A DNA stretch of 64,000 nt from DP-19 sp036496285 (lineage in GTDB: Bacteria; Desulfobacterota; Binatia; UTPRO1), in assembly GCA_036496285.1 (NCBI GenBank), contig DASXLI010000058.1, positions 1 to 64,000 on the forward strand. The letters run 5' to 3'. Below the pieces are notes generated by a model that made no database searches, was not told the DNA's origin, and saw nothing but the letters and a program-made list of their open reading frames with translations. This document shows positions 11,785 to 18,144 of the stretch, piece after piece. The position numbers and the translations under genes are program-made. The stretch's first letter is position 1. Each line of letters begins with the position of its first letter.

Positions 11785-12405
11785 ATGCGGCGCTTTGGGC
11801 TGGGTTTAGCCCTGCTTTGCTCGATGGTTGCGTGCGTACAGACGGGTGGGAACGTCCGCGCGGACGCGTCCGCCCCGCGCAAGCCCTACGAGATCCTGCG
11901 TTTCGACTCCGCCGTCCGCGGGCCCGAGCACGCCCCGGTCACCCTCGTCGAGTTCTCGGACTTCCAGTGCCCCTACTGTGCCCAGGCGACGACCCTCGTC
12001 GAGCAGGTGCTGCGGGCCTATCCACGCGACGTCAACTTCGTCTACAAGAACTTCCCCCTACCGATGCACCAGCACGCCGCCGACGCGGCACGGGCGGCGC
12101 TGGCGGCGGGACGCCAAGGAAAGTTCTGGGAGATGCACGACGAGCTGTTCCGCCACTACGCCGCACTCGACCCCGAGACGATCCGGGGCATCGCCGGGCA
12201 GATCGGGCTCGACATGGCACGCTTCCGGGCCGACCTCGCGTCGCCGGAGGTCGCCAAGCAGCTCGACACCGAGATCCGTCAGGGCAAGGTCGCAGGCGTC
12301 AACGGGACGCCGAGCTTCTTCATCAACAACCGGGCCGCCAACGCGCGCTCGCTCGCAGGGTTCAAAGCGATGATCGACGAGGAGCTGAAGAAGCAGGCTG
12401 GGTGA
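11785..12405 (+). CDS. DsbA-like thioredoxin-fold lipoprotein (1)
   Basis: Exported thiol-disulfide oxidoreductase of the DsbA/BdbD-like class, 206 residues. The signal peptide ends with VAC at Cys17, a plausible lipobox (SMVAC). The redox motif CPYC follows FSDFQ near residue 63, and a cis-Pro loop NGTPSFFI lies near 175. A helical insertion lies between them. Its neighbour at 12491 is a paralogue with the same core (HAPVTLVEFSDFQCPYC versus DAPVTITMFSDFQCPFC), so the pair arose by tandem duplication. Likely role: oxidation or repair of secreted or cytochrome c apoproteins. Confidence 0.88.
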   Translation: MRRFGLGLALLCSMVACVQTGGNVRADASAPRKPYEILRFDSAVRGPEHAPVTLVEFSDFQCPYCAQATTLVEQVLRAYPRDVNFVYKNFPLPMHQHAADAARAALAAGRQGKFWEMHDELFRHYAALDPETIRGIAGQIGLDMARFRADLASPEVAKQLDTEIRQGKVAGVNGTPSFFINNRAANARSLAGFKAMIDEELKKQAG

Positions 12406-12490
12406 TCATCGTCCCTACTCCGTACAACCATGGGCGCGCGTCACACGCCCGACACGTCGACACGACAATCAGCACAAGGAGGACACCGTC

Positions 12491-13225
12491 ATGAGAATCC
12501 GTACGATTGGAATCGCGGCCCTGGCGCTCGCGCTCGCGGCACCCGGCTGCGCTTCGAAGAGCGACATCGAGGCCGTCCAGGCCACGCAGAAGGACATCCT
12601 CGCGAAGCTCGAGAAGCTCGACAAGGATCAGACGACTCTGCTGGCGAAGGTCAACGCCCCCGCCGCCGCCGCCGCGCGTCCGCAAGTCGACCCGAACAAG
12701 GTCTACGATATCCCGGTCGCAGACACGGCCCTGCGCGGGCCGAAGGACGCGCCGGTCACGATCACGATGTTCTCGGACTTCCAGTGCCCGTTCTGCCAGC
12801 AGGCGATCCCGATGGTGGACGAGGTCCTGAAGGCGTACCCGAAGGACGTCCGCTTCATGATGAAGCAGTTCCCGCTCCGCCAGATCCACCCGAACGCCGA
12901 GCCGGCGGCCGAGGCGGCGATCGCGGCGCAGCGCCAGGGCAAGTTCTGGGAGATGCACGACGAGCTGTACAAGGCCGGCCGCAATCTCTCGCCCGACGCC
13001 ATCAAGGGCATCGCCGAGAAGATCGGTCTCGACATGAAGAAGTGGGACGCCGACCGCCAGTCGCCCGAGGTGAAGAAGCAGATCGACGCCGAGCTCGATC
13101 TCGGCCAGAAGGTCGACGTGCGCGGGACGCCGAGCCTGTTCATCAACGGCAAGGTCGTCCAGAATCGCTCCGTCGACGGCATGAAGGCGCAGATCGACGA
13201 GGCGCTGAAGGCCAAGAAGGGCTGA
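12491..13225 (+). CDS. DsbA-like thioredoxin-fold lipoprotein (2) with coiled-coil spacer
   Basis: A 244-residue paralogue of the gene just upstream. The signal peptide ends at a lipobox (AAPGC, Cys20). A heptad-like segment (about 24-56, repeated Leu/Ile in a charged helix) and an Ala-rich linker then hold the thioredoxin domain away from the membrane. The redox site is CPFC near 99-102, and the cis-Pro loop is RGTPSLFI. A good ribosome site AAGGAGGA precedes the ATG. The spacer helix is absent from its twin, suggesting that the two act at different distances from the membrane. Confidence 0.9.
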   Translation: MRIRTIGIAALALALAAPGCASKSDIEAVQATQKDILAKLEKLDKDQTTLLAKVNAPAAAAARPQVDPNKVYDIPVADTALRGPKDAPVTITMFSDFQCPFCQQAIPMVDEVLKAYPKDVRFMMKQFPLRQIHPNAEPAAEAAIAAQRQGKFWEMHDELYKAGRNLSPDAIKGIAEKIGLDMKKWDADRQSPEVKKQIDAELDLGQKVDVRGTPSLFINGKVVQNRSVDGMKAQIDEALKAKKG

Positions 13226-13268
13226 GTAGGATCGTCCCACGCGGTCGTCCGCTCGCCTCGCCGTCGCG

Positions 13269-13727
13269 TTGCTGCCGCTCGTGATCGGTGCCTGCACCAG
13301 GCACACGGTCGCGACGCACACGACCATGGCGGGCGGCGGATCGACCGCCGGCATCACGCAACACGGATTCGTGAACGGCGAGCTCGTCCTCCATTTCACC
13401 GCGGAGGGCGAGCGCGCCGTCACCCCGACGATGAGCGGCACCCAGGGCTGGCTGCGCTTCAACATCCCGTCGCTCGACCAGTTGAACGCCAAGTATCACG
13501 CGACGGCCCTCGCCCCGATCCAGGGAGAGAAGGGCGCCTTTCGCCTCAAGATCGCTCCCGACGCCAACGTCTTCCGCGCCGCGGAGGAGTACGGCCACGA
13601 TCCGATGATCGCGCGCGCCGAGCCGAACTACATGTACAAGCTCGACCGCCCGCCCGAGGAGCCGAGCGCCGTCCGCACCGAGCTCCCCCCCGGCGCCCAG
13701 CCGGATACCGTCCGTATCCGCCGTTGA
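13269..13727 (+). CDS. Free-standing subtilase-propeptide-like lipoprotein
   Basis: About 152 residues. After a lipobox-like VIGAC, residues from about 65 to 126 read like the N-terminal prodomain of S8 subtilases: SLDQLNAKYHATAL, then GAFRLKIAP, then YGHDPMIARAEPNYMYKLD, where the final AEPNY is characteristic. No protease domain follows; the gene ends with a Pro-rich tail and a stop. Such domains fold on, and inhibit, their protease, so a stand-alone copy could be an inhibitor or chaperone in trans. The start is uncertain: TTG at 13269 gives only part of the signal peptide, and the in-frame upstream codons to the stop at 13227 continue a good signal (RLAVALL) with no ATG/GTG. Confidence 0.65.
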   Translation: MLPLVIGACTRHTVATHTTMAGGGSTAGITQHGFVNGELVLHFTAEGERAVTPTMSGTQGWLRFNIPSLDQLNAKYHATALAPIQGEKGAFRLKIAPDANVFRAAEEYGHDPMIARAEPNYMYKLDRPPEEPSAVRTELPPGAQPDTVRIRR

Positions 13728-13809
13728 CCCCGGTTGTGGGCGGCCGCCACGCTGGCGGCGATCGCGCCGTCACCATTGCGTAGCGGGCGGCCGGGGGTAG
13801 GCTGGCCTC

Positions 13810-13965
13810 ATGGCGGCGACTCGCGGCCCCACACGCGGGACGAAGCGTCCGACGATGTCGATGCTCGTCTTCTACATCAACCGTGCCGGCACGAAGCTGA
13901 GCCCGTCGCGGCGCCGGGTGCTCGAGCGCGCGAAGAGCGAGCTCGGCCGGCTCTACGGGAACTAG
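13810..13965 (+). CDS. DUF3175-like small basic protein
   Basis: A 51-residue, Arg/Lys-rich protein starting at an ATG at 13810 and ending at a TAG. Its second half (LVFYINRAGTKLSPSRRRVL then ERAKSELGRLYG) looks like the conserved C-terminal half of DUF3175, whose members are normally about twice as long. The N-terminal half of the family is missing. The gene lies between the propeptide-like protein and the DNA ligase, same strand, about 50 bases before the ligase. Function unknown. It may be a genuine short form or a truncated copy. Confidence 0.6.
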   Translation: MAATRGPTRGTKRPTMSMLVFYINRAGTKLSPSRRRVLERAKSELGRLYGN

Positions 13966-14018
13966 ATCTGGGCACGCAGCGGCGCGCGCGGCCCGGGGCG
14001 GCGAAGCCGGCGCCGCGG

Positions 14019-15203
14019 GTGACCGGGGGAGCGGTCGCGAGCGAGGCGCTGGCCGGCCGCTTTCCCGCGCTGCCGCTCGCGATCCGTCCGCCCTTTGCGC
14101 CGATGGAGGCGCGCTCGGCGGCCGAGATCCCGCGCGGCGAACGCTGGACCTACGAGCCCAAGTGGGACGGCTTCCGCTGCCTCGTCTTCCACGCCGGTGA
14201 CGTGGTGGCGTTGCAGTCGAAGAGCGGGCAGCCGCTCACCCGGTACTTTCCCGAGCTCGTCGAGGCCGTGACCGCGTTGCCGGAGCGGCGTTTCGTGCTC
14301 GACGGCGAGATCGTCGTCGGCGTCGACGGCCGGCTCGACTTCGATGCCCTGTTGCAACGCATCCATCCCGCCGCGAGCCGGGTGCGCCGGCTCGCCGCCG
14401 AGACGCCGTGCAGCTTCCTCGCCTTCGACCTGCTGCTCGAGGAGCGCCGCGATCTCACGTCGCGCCCGCTGCGCGAGCGCCGCGCGGCGCTCGAGCGCTT
14501 CTGCGGTAGCGTGCCGGCGGGCTCGCTCGTGCAGCTCTCCCCCGCGACGGACGACCGCGCGGTTGCCGAGCGCTGGATGCGCGACCTCGACACGATCGGG
14601 CTCGACGGCGTCGTCGCCAAGCTCGCGGGCGAGCCCTACCACTCCGGCGATCGCGACGGCATGGTCAAGGTGAAGCGTCTGCGGACCGCCGACTGCGTCG
14701 TCGGCGGCTTCCGCCACGCGCAGGGCTCGCGCGCGATCGGCTCGCTTCTCCTCGGCCTCTACGACGACGGCCTCCTGCACCACGTCGGCTTCGCGGCGAG
14801 CTTCACCGCCAGCGAGCGCGCGGCGCTGCGGAAGGTGCTGGAGCCCCACGTCGGCGGCAGCGGCTTCAGCGGCAACGCGCCGGGCGGCCCGAGCCGATGG
14901 TCCACGGACCGCTCCGCGGAGTGGCAGCCGCTCGACCCGGTGCTCGTCTGCGAGGTGCGCTACGACCACTTCTCCGGCGGCCGATTCCGTCACGGATGCA
15001 AGTTCCTGCGCTGGCGGCCGGAGAAGGTGCCCACGAGCTGCACCTTCGCGCAGCTCGGCGGCGCCATGCGCGCGAAAGGTGCCCGGTCGAAGGCGGCTAG
15101 CGGCGGCTCCGCACCGCCGCGCCCCGCGACTTCAGCCACACGACCGAGGCGGCCGCCCGCCGGGGTGTCGCCTCGTCGCCGGACCGCTCCTCGTCCGCGC
15201 TGA
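14019..15203 (+). CDS. ATP-dependent DNA ligase (LigC/LigD ligase-domain type)
   Basis: Joins DNA nicks using ATP through a covalent enzyme-AMP. From the GTG at 14019 it has about 394 residues. The adenylation domain opens with PPFAPMEA and the motif I EPKWDGFR (Lys48 is the nucleophile). Motif IIIa/IV segments (FLAFDLLLEERRDL, IGLDGVVAKL) and motif V (GMVKVKRL) follow, then an OB-fold domain ending at KFLRWRPEKVPTSCTFAQL. The form resembles mycobacterial LigC. No Ku or LigD polymerase is nearby. The last 50 residues are Arg/Pro/Ala-rich and overlap a likely minus-strand gene, so the true end may be altered. The start is not certain. Confidence 0.85.
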   Translation: MTGGAVASEALAGRFPALPLAIRPPFAPMEARSAAEIPRGERWTYEPKWDGFRCLVFHAGDVVALQSKSGQPLTRYFPELVEAVTALPERRFVLDGEIVVGVDGRLDFDALLQRIHPAASRVRRLAAETPCSFLAFDLLLEERRDLTSRPLRERRAALERFCGSVPAGSLVQLSPATDDRAVAERWMRDLDTIGLDGVVAKLAGEPYHSGDRDGMVKVKRLRTADCVVGGFRHAQGSRAIGSLLLGLYDDGLLHHVGFAASFTASERAALRKVLEPHVGGSGFSGNAPGGPSRWSTDRSAEWQPLDPVLVCEVRYDHFSGGRFRHGCKFLRWRPEKVPTSCTFAQLGGAMRAKGARSKAASGGSAPPRPATSATRPRRPPAGVSPRRRTAPRPR

Positions 15204-15310
15204 GCGCGGCGATGCGCCAGCTTGTACTTCGTGCCCTCCATCTCGGTGCTGTGGCCGCGGCCGACCTTCATGCCGGTGTAGCGCTGGCCGAGGTTTGCAG
15301 ACCCGCAATC
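15098..15310 (-). pseudogene. Small gene with an apparent one-base frameshift
   Basis: On the minus strand one frame reads GQRYTG then MKVGRGHSTEMEGTKYKLA (ATG at 15271). With one base removed near 15220 (GGCGCATCG), the next frame continues IAALSADEERSGDEATPRR and AAASVVWLKSRGAAVRSRR to a TAG at 15098. Both halves have G/C at nearly every third codon position, and each loses that pattern past the junction. This is the sign of a real gene of about 60-70 residues with an indel. It runs convergently into the ligase 3' end. I do not recognise the protein. The 5' limit is a guess, and the frameshift may be a sequencing error. Confidence 0.4.
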
Positions 15311-15350
15311 CGCACCATCGCAAGACGTGCTGCCGGTCCAGGCCACCCTT

Positions 15351-15395
15351 TGCACGCCGATGCAGAGTGCACGTTCGCGCCGTGCAGGCTGCACG
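15351..15395. promoter_or_regulatory. Direct repeats of a TGCA-type palindrome upstream of the EIIA gene
   Basis: Two near-identical 13-mers, TGCAGAGTGCACG (15361-15373) and TGCAGGCTGCACG (15383-15395), differ at two bases and are spaced exactly 22 bases apart (two helical turns). The second lies in a perfect palindrome GTGCAG-G-CTGCAC. A further TGCACG starts at 15351. They sit about 80-120 bases before the EIIA start, in the otherwise gene-free 15204-15471 stretch, and look like a dimeric regulator site. Confidence 0.4.
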
Positions 15396-15471
15396 ATGCC
15401 GGCGCATTGCGGGCCGAAAAGGCCAATGAAGTCCTCCGTCAGCCCGCGGCATGCGAAGTGCAGTGCCGCGC

Positions 15472-15966
15472 ATGGCCGAAATCCATCCGACCCACGTCAC
15501 CAGCCTTCTCAGTCCCGAGCTCATCCTCCCGTCGATCGCCGCGCGATCGAAGACCGAGGTGCTCGCCACCCTCGCCGCCCACATGGGCACGGCGCGCCCG
15601 CACGTCGACGGCCGCCTCCTCGAGGACGCCCTGCACGAGCGCGAGCGGCAATCGAGCACTGCGCTCGAGAACGGCGTCGCCATCCCGCACGTCCGCCTCG
15701 CCGGCATTCCGGGCCCGCTCGCGCTCCTCGCACGCAGCGTCGACGGCATCGACTGCAACGCGGTCGACGGGCACCCGACGCGGCTCTTCCTCCTCCTGAT
15801 CGCCGTCGCGGAGCAGCCAGGCAGTCATCTGAGGCTGCTCGCCTCGGCGGCCCGCATGCTCGGTGACGCGAGCTGCCGCGCCGGCCTCCTCGCGGCGCCT
15901 TCCGCCGAGGAGCTGCTCGCGGTCGTCCGGTCGCACGAGCTCCGCACCCAGCGCCGCGCAGCCTGA
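15472..15966 (+). CDS. PTS EIIA domain protein (PtsN/EIIA-fructose type)
   Basis: A 164-residue single-domain PTS EIIA-2 protein. The phosphorylatable His73 lies in ENGVAIPHVRL, matching GIAIPHG in PtsN even in residue number. The fold signatures LLSPELI at the start and LLLIAVAEQPGSHLRLLA in the second half are present. No EIIB/EIIC or sugar permease is near, so it is more likely regulatory than sugar-transporting. It lies 6 bases before an APC permease on the same strand, suggesting that it controls that transporter. ATG 15472 was chosen over an ATG at 15451; neither has a strong ribosome site. Confidence 0.85.
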   Translation: MAEIHPTHVTSLLSPELILPSIAARSKTEVLATLAAHMGTARPHVDGRLLEDALHERERQSSTALENGVAIPHVRLAGIPGPLALLARSVDGIDCNAVDGHPTRLFLLLIAVAEQPGSHLRLLASAARMLGDASCRAGLLAAPSAEELLAVVRSHELRTQRRAA

Positions 15967-15972
15967 CGCCCG

Positions 15973-17982
15973 GTGGAGTCCCCTCAGTCGACGGCGCGGG
16001 TCGCGCCGGCACCTCCCCCACGCCCGCAGATCATCGTCGTCACGACGGCGATGCTCGTCTTCATCTCCTTCTGGCGCGCCGCCGCGATCGTGCTCTGCGA
16101 CATGGCGTCGACCGTCTACTACATCGGCGGCATCGTCGAGCAGGCGATCGGCAAAGCCGCTCCCTGGTACATCGCCGGCGTGATGCTCTTCGCCTACGCC
16201 GTCCGCGGCGTCTACATCGAGTCCTGCGCGATGTTCGTGCGCGGCGGCGTGTATCGGGTGGTGAAGGAGGCGATGGGCGGTACGCTCGCCAAGCTCTCTG
16301 TCTCGGCGCTGATGTTCGACTACGTGCTGACCGGGCCGATCAGCGGTGTCTCGGCCGGCCAGTACATCGTCGGCCTCGCCAACGAGCTGCTGCAGCAGAT
16401 CGGTGCGCAGGTCGCGATCCCGAGCGCGGCGGGCTCGGCGGTGATCGCCGTCGCGATCACGCTCTACTTCTGGCGCCAGAACATCCTCGGCATCGAGGAG
16501 TCGAGCGACAAGGCGATGAAGATCATGGGCGTCACGACCGTCATGGTCGTCGTGATGATCCTCTGGTGCGGCGCAACGCTGTGGACGCGTGGCGCGACCC
16601 TGCCGCCGTTCGCGCTGCACTTCAGCGACGACTCGCTCGGCTGGCTCGCCGGCACGTCGTGGGGCCGGCAGATCGGCGCGATCGGCATCGTAGTCGCCTT
16701 CGGGCACTCGATCCTCGCCATGAGCGGTGAGGAGTCGCTGGCGCAGGTGAATCGCGAGCTCGCGCACCCCAAGGTGCCGAACCTCGTACGCGCGGGCCTC
16801 GTGATCTTCCTCTTCACCGTCCTCACGACCGGCCTCTTCTCGTTCTTCGCCGTGATGATCATCCCCGACGACGTCCGCATGGCGAGCTACAGCGACAACC
16901 TCGTCGGCGGCCTCGCCATGTACATGATCGGCCCGCTGTCGGTGCGCCTCGCGCTGCGCGCATTCGTCGTGGTGGTCGGGTTCCTCATCCTCGCCGGCGC
17001 CGTCAACACCGCGATCGTGGGCTCGAACGGCGTGCTCAACCGGGTCGCCGAGGACGGCGTGCTCCCCGACTGGTTCCGCCACCCGCACCGCCGCTACGGC
17101 ACCACCTACCGCATCATCGACCTCGTCGTCGGCCTGCAGATCTTCACGATCGTCGCGAGCGGCGGCAACGTCTACGCGCTCGGCGAGGCGTACGCCTTCG
17201 GCGTCGTCTGGAGCTTCGTCTTCAAGTCGCTCTCGATGGTGATCCTGCGCTTCAAGGACCGCCGGCCGCGCGAGTGGCGCGTCCCGCTGAACCTCAGGAT
17301 CGGGCGCACCGAGCTGCCGCTCGGCCTCATGCTGATCTTCGCGATCCTGCTCGTGACGGCGCTCGCGAACCTCGTCACCAAGCGCGTCGCGACCGAGTGG
17401 GGCGCCGTCTTTACCGTGGCATTCTTCGCGGTCTTCTGGCTCTCCGAGCGCGCGCATCACCACCACGGGGCGGTGCAGCACCTGGAGAAGTTCAACGTCC
17501 GGTACACGCCGGACCTCGACCCCCGGGCGGTCGGCATCCGGCCCGGCTGCATCGTCGTGCCCGTGCGCGATCCGGGCAACCTCGCGCACCTCGACCGGGC
17601 GCTGCACGATGCGGAGCGCGAGGACGTCGACGTCGTCGTGCCGACGGTCAAGGTCGAGCGCGATCTCGTCGCGACCGGCCACAACCCGAACTTCACGCCG
17701 GACGAGCAGGCGGTGTTCACCGCGGTCGTCGATCTCGCGGAGCGCCACGGCAAGAGCGTCGTGCCGCTCGTCCTCACGTCGAACGACGCGTTCTTCGCGA
17801 TCGCACGCACCGCTCAGGAGCTGGCCGCGCGCGAGGTCGTCTTTGGCCGCTCCGGCAGCCTCGCGCCGGATGTTCAGGCGGAGTCGTTCGCGATTCGTTG
17901 GGGCACCGTCGAGCCGCGCGGCGACCGCGACATGACCGTCCGCATCGTCTCCGCGCGCGAGGACGTGCGCTTCACGCTCTAG
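15973..17982 (+). CDS. APC superfamily amino-acid permease with C-terminal cytoplasmic domain
   Basis: A 669-residue transporter starting at GTG 15973. About twelve helices occupy residues 20-490, with the APC-type first helix (FISFWRAAAIVLCDMASTVYYIGG), GPISGVSAGQYIVG and SGEESLAQVNRELAHPK motifs. After a His-rich hinge (ERAHHHHGAVQHLEKF) a soluble tail of about 160 residues begins IVVPVRDPGNLAHLDRAL and has alternating strands and helices like a universal-stress-protein (USP) fold, as seen in some APC carriers. Substrate is unknown; amino acids or amines are likely. A GC hairpin follows the stop. Confidence 0.87.
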   Translation: MESPQSTARVAPAPPPRPQIIVVTTAMLVFISFWRAAAIVLCDMASTVYYIGGIVEQAIGKAAPWYIAGVMLFAYAVRGVYIESCAMFVRGGVYRVVKEAMGGTLAKLSVSALMFDYVLTGPISGVSAGQYIVGLANELLQQIGAQVAIPSAAGSAVIAVAITLYFWRQNILGIEESSDKAMKIMGVTTVMVVVMILWCGATLWTRGATLPPFALHFSDDSLGWLAGTSWGRQIGAIGIVVAFGHSILAMSGEESLAQVNRELAHPKVPNLVRAGLVIFLFTVLTTGLFSFFAVMIIPDDVRMASYSDNLVGGLAMYMIGPLSVRLALRAFVVVVGFLILAGAVNTAIVGSNGVLNRVAEDGVLPDWFRHPHRRYGTTYRIIDLVVGLQIFTIVASGGNVYALGEAYAFGVVWSFVFKSLSMVILRFKDRRPREWRVPLNLRIGRTELPLGLMLIFAILLVTALANLVTKRVATEWGAVFTVAFFAVFWLSERAHHHHGAVQHLEKFNVRYTPDLDPRAVGIRPGCIVVPVRDPGNLAHLDRALHDAEREDVDVVVPTVKVERDLVATGHNPNFTPDEQAVFTAVVDLAERHGKSVVPLVLTSNDAFFAIARTAQELAAREVVFGRSGSLAPDVQAESFAIRWGTVEPRGDRDMTVRIVSAREDVRFTL

Positions 17983-17991
17983 GCGCGCGAA

Positions 17992-18008
17992 CCCGCACAT
18001 CGTGCGGG
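17992..18008 (+). terminator. Candidate terminator hairpin after the permease
   Basis: CCCGCAC (17992-17998) and GTGCGGG (18002-18008) form a perfect 7-pair stem with a 3-base loop just after the permease stop. No T run follows, so a factor-independent function is doubtful. The rest of 18009-18144 holds a second weak inverted repeat (GGCGCA at 18030, TGCGCC at 18047) and presumably the promoter of the next gene. Confidence 0.35.
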
Positions 18009-18144
18009 CACCCACGCCTGTGCCCATTTGGCGCAAGAAAAGTGCATGCGCCAGGGCGTTCGCCCCATCAATTTCCTTGTCATCTGCGCTGACACCTGCG
18101 ACGACCGGGGAGCTTTTCCAACCCACCCCCTGGAGGTTGCACCC

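Noticed and set aside
15204..15471. tRNA or other structured RNA in the largest gap
   Set aside because: No cloverleaf or T-loop signature found by eye; the stretch holds only the TGCA repeats and the likely 5' part of a minus-strand relic.
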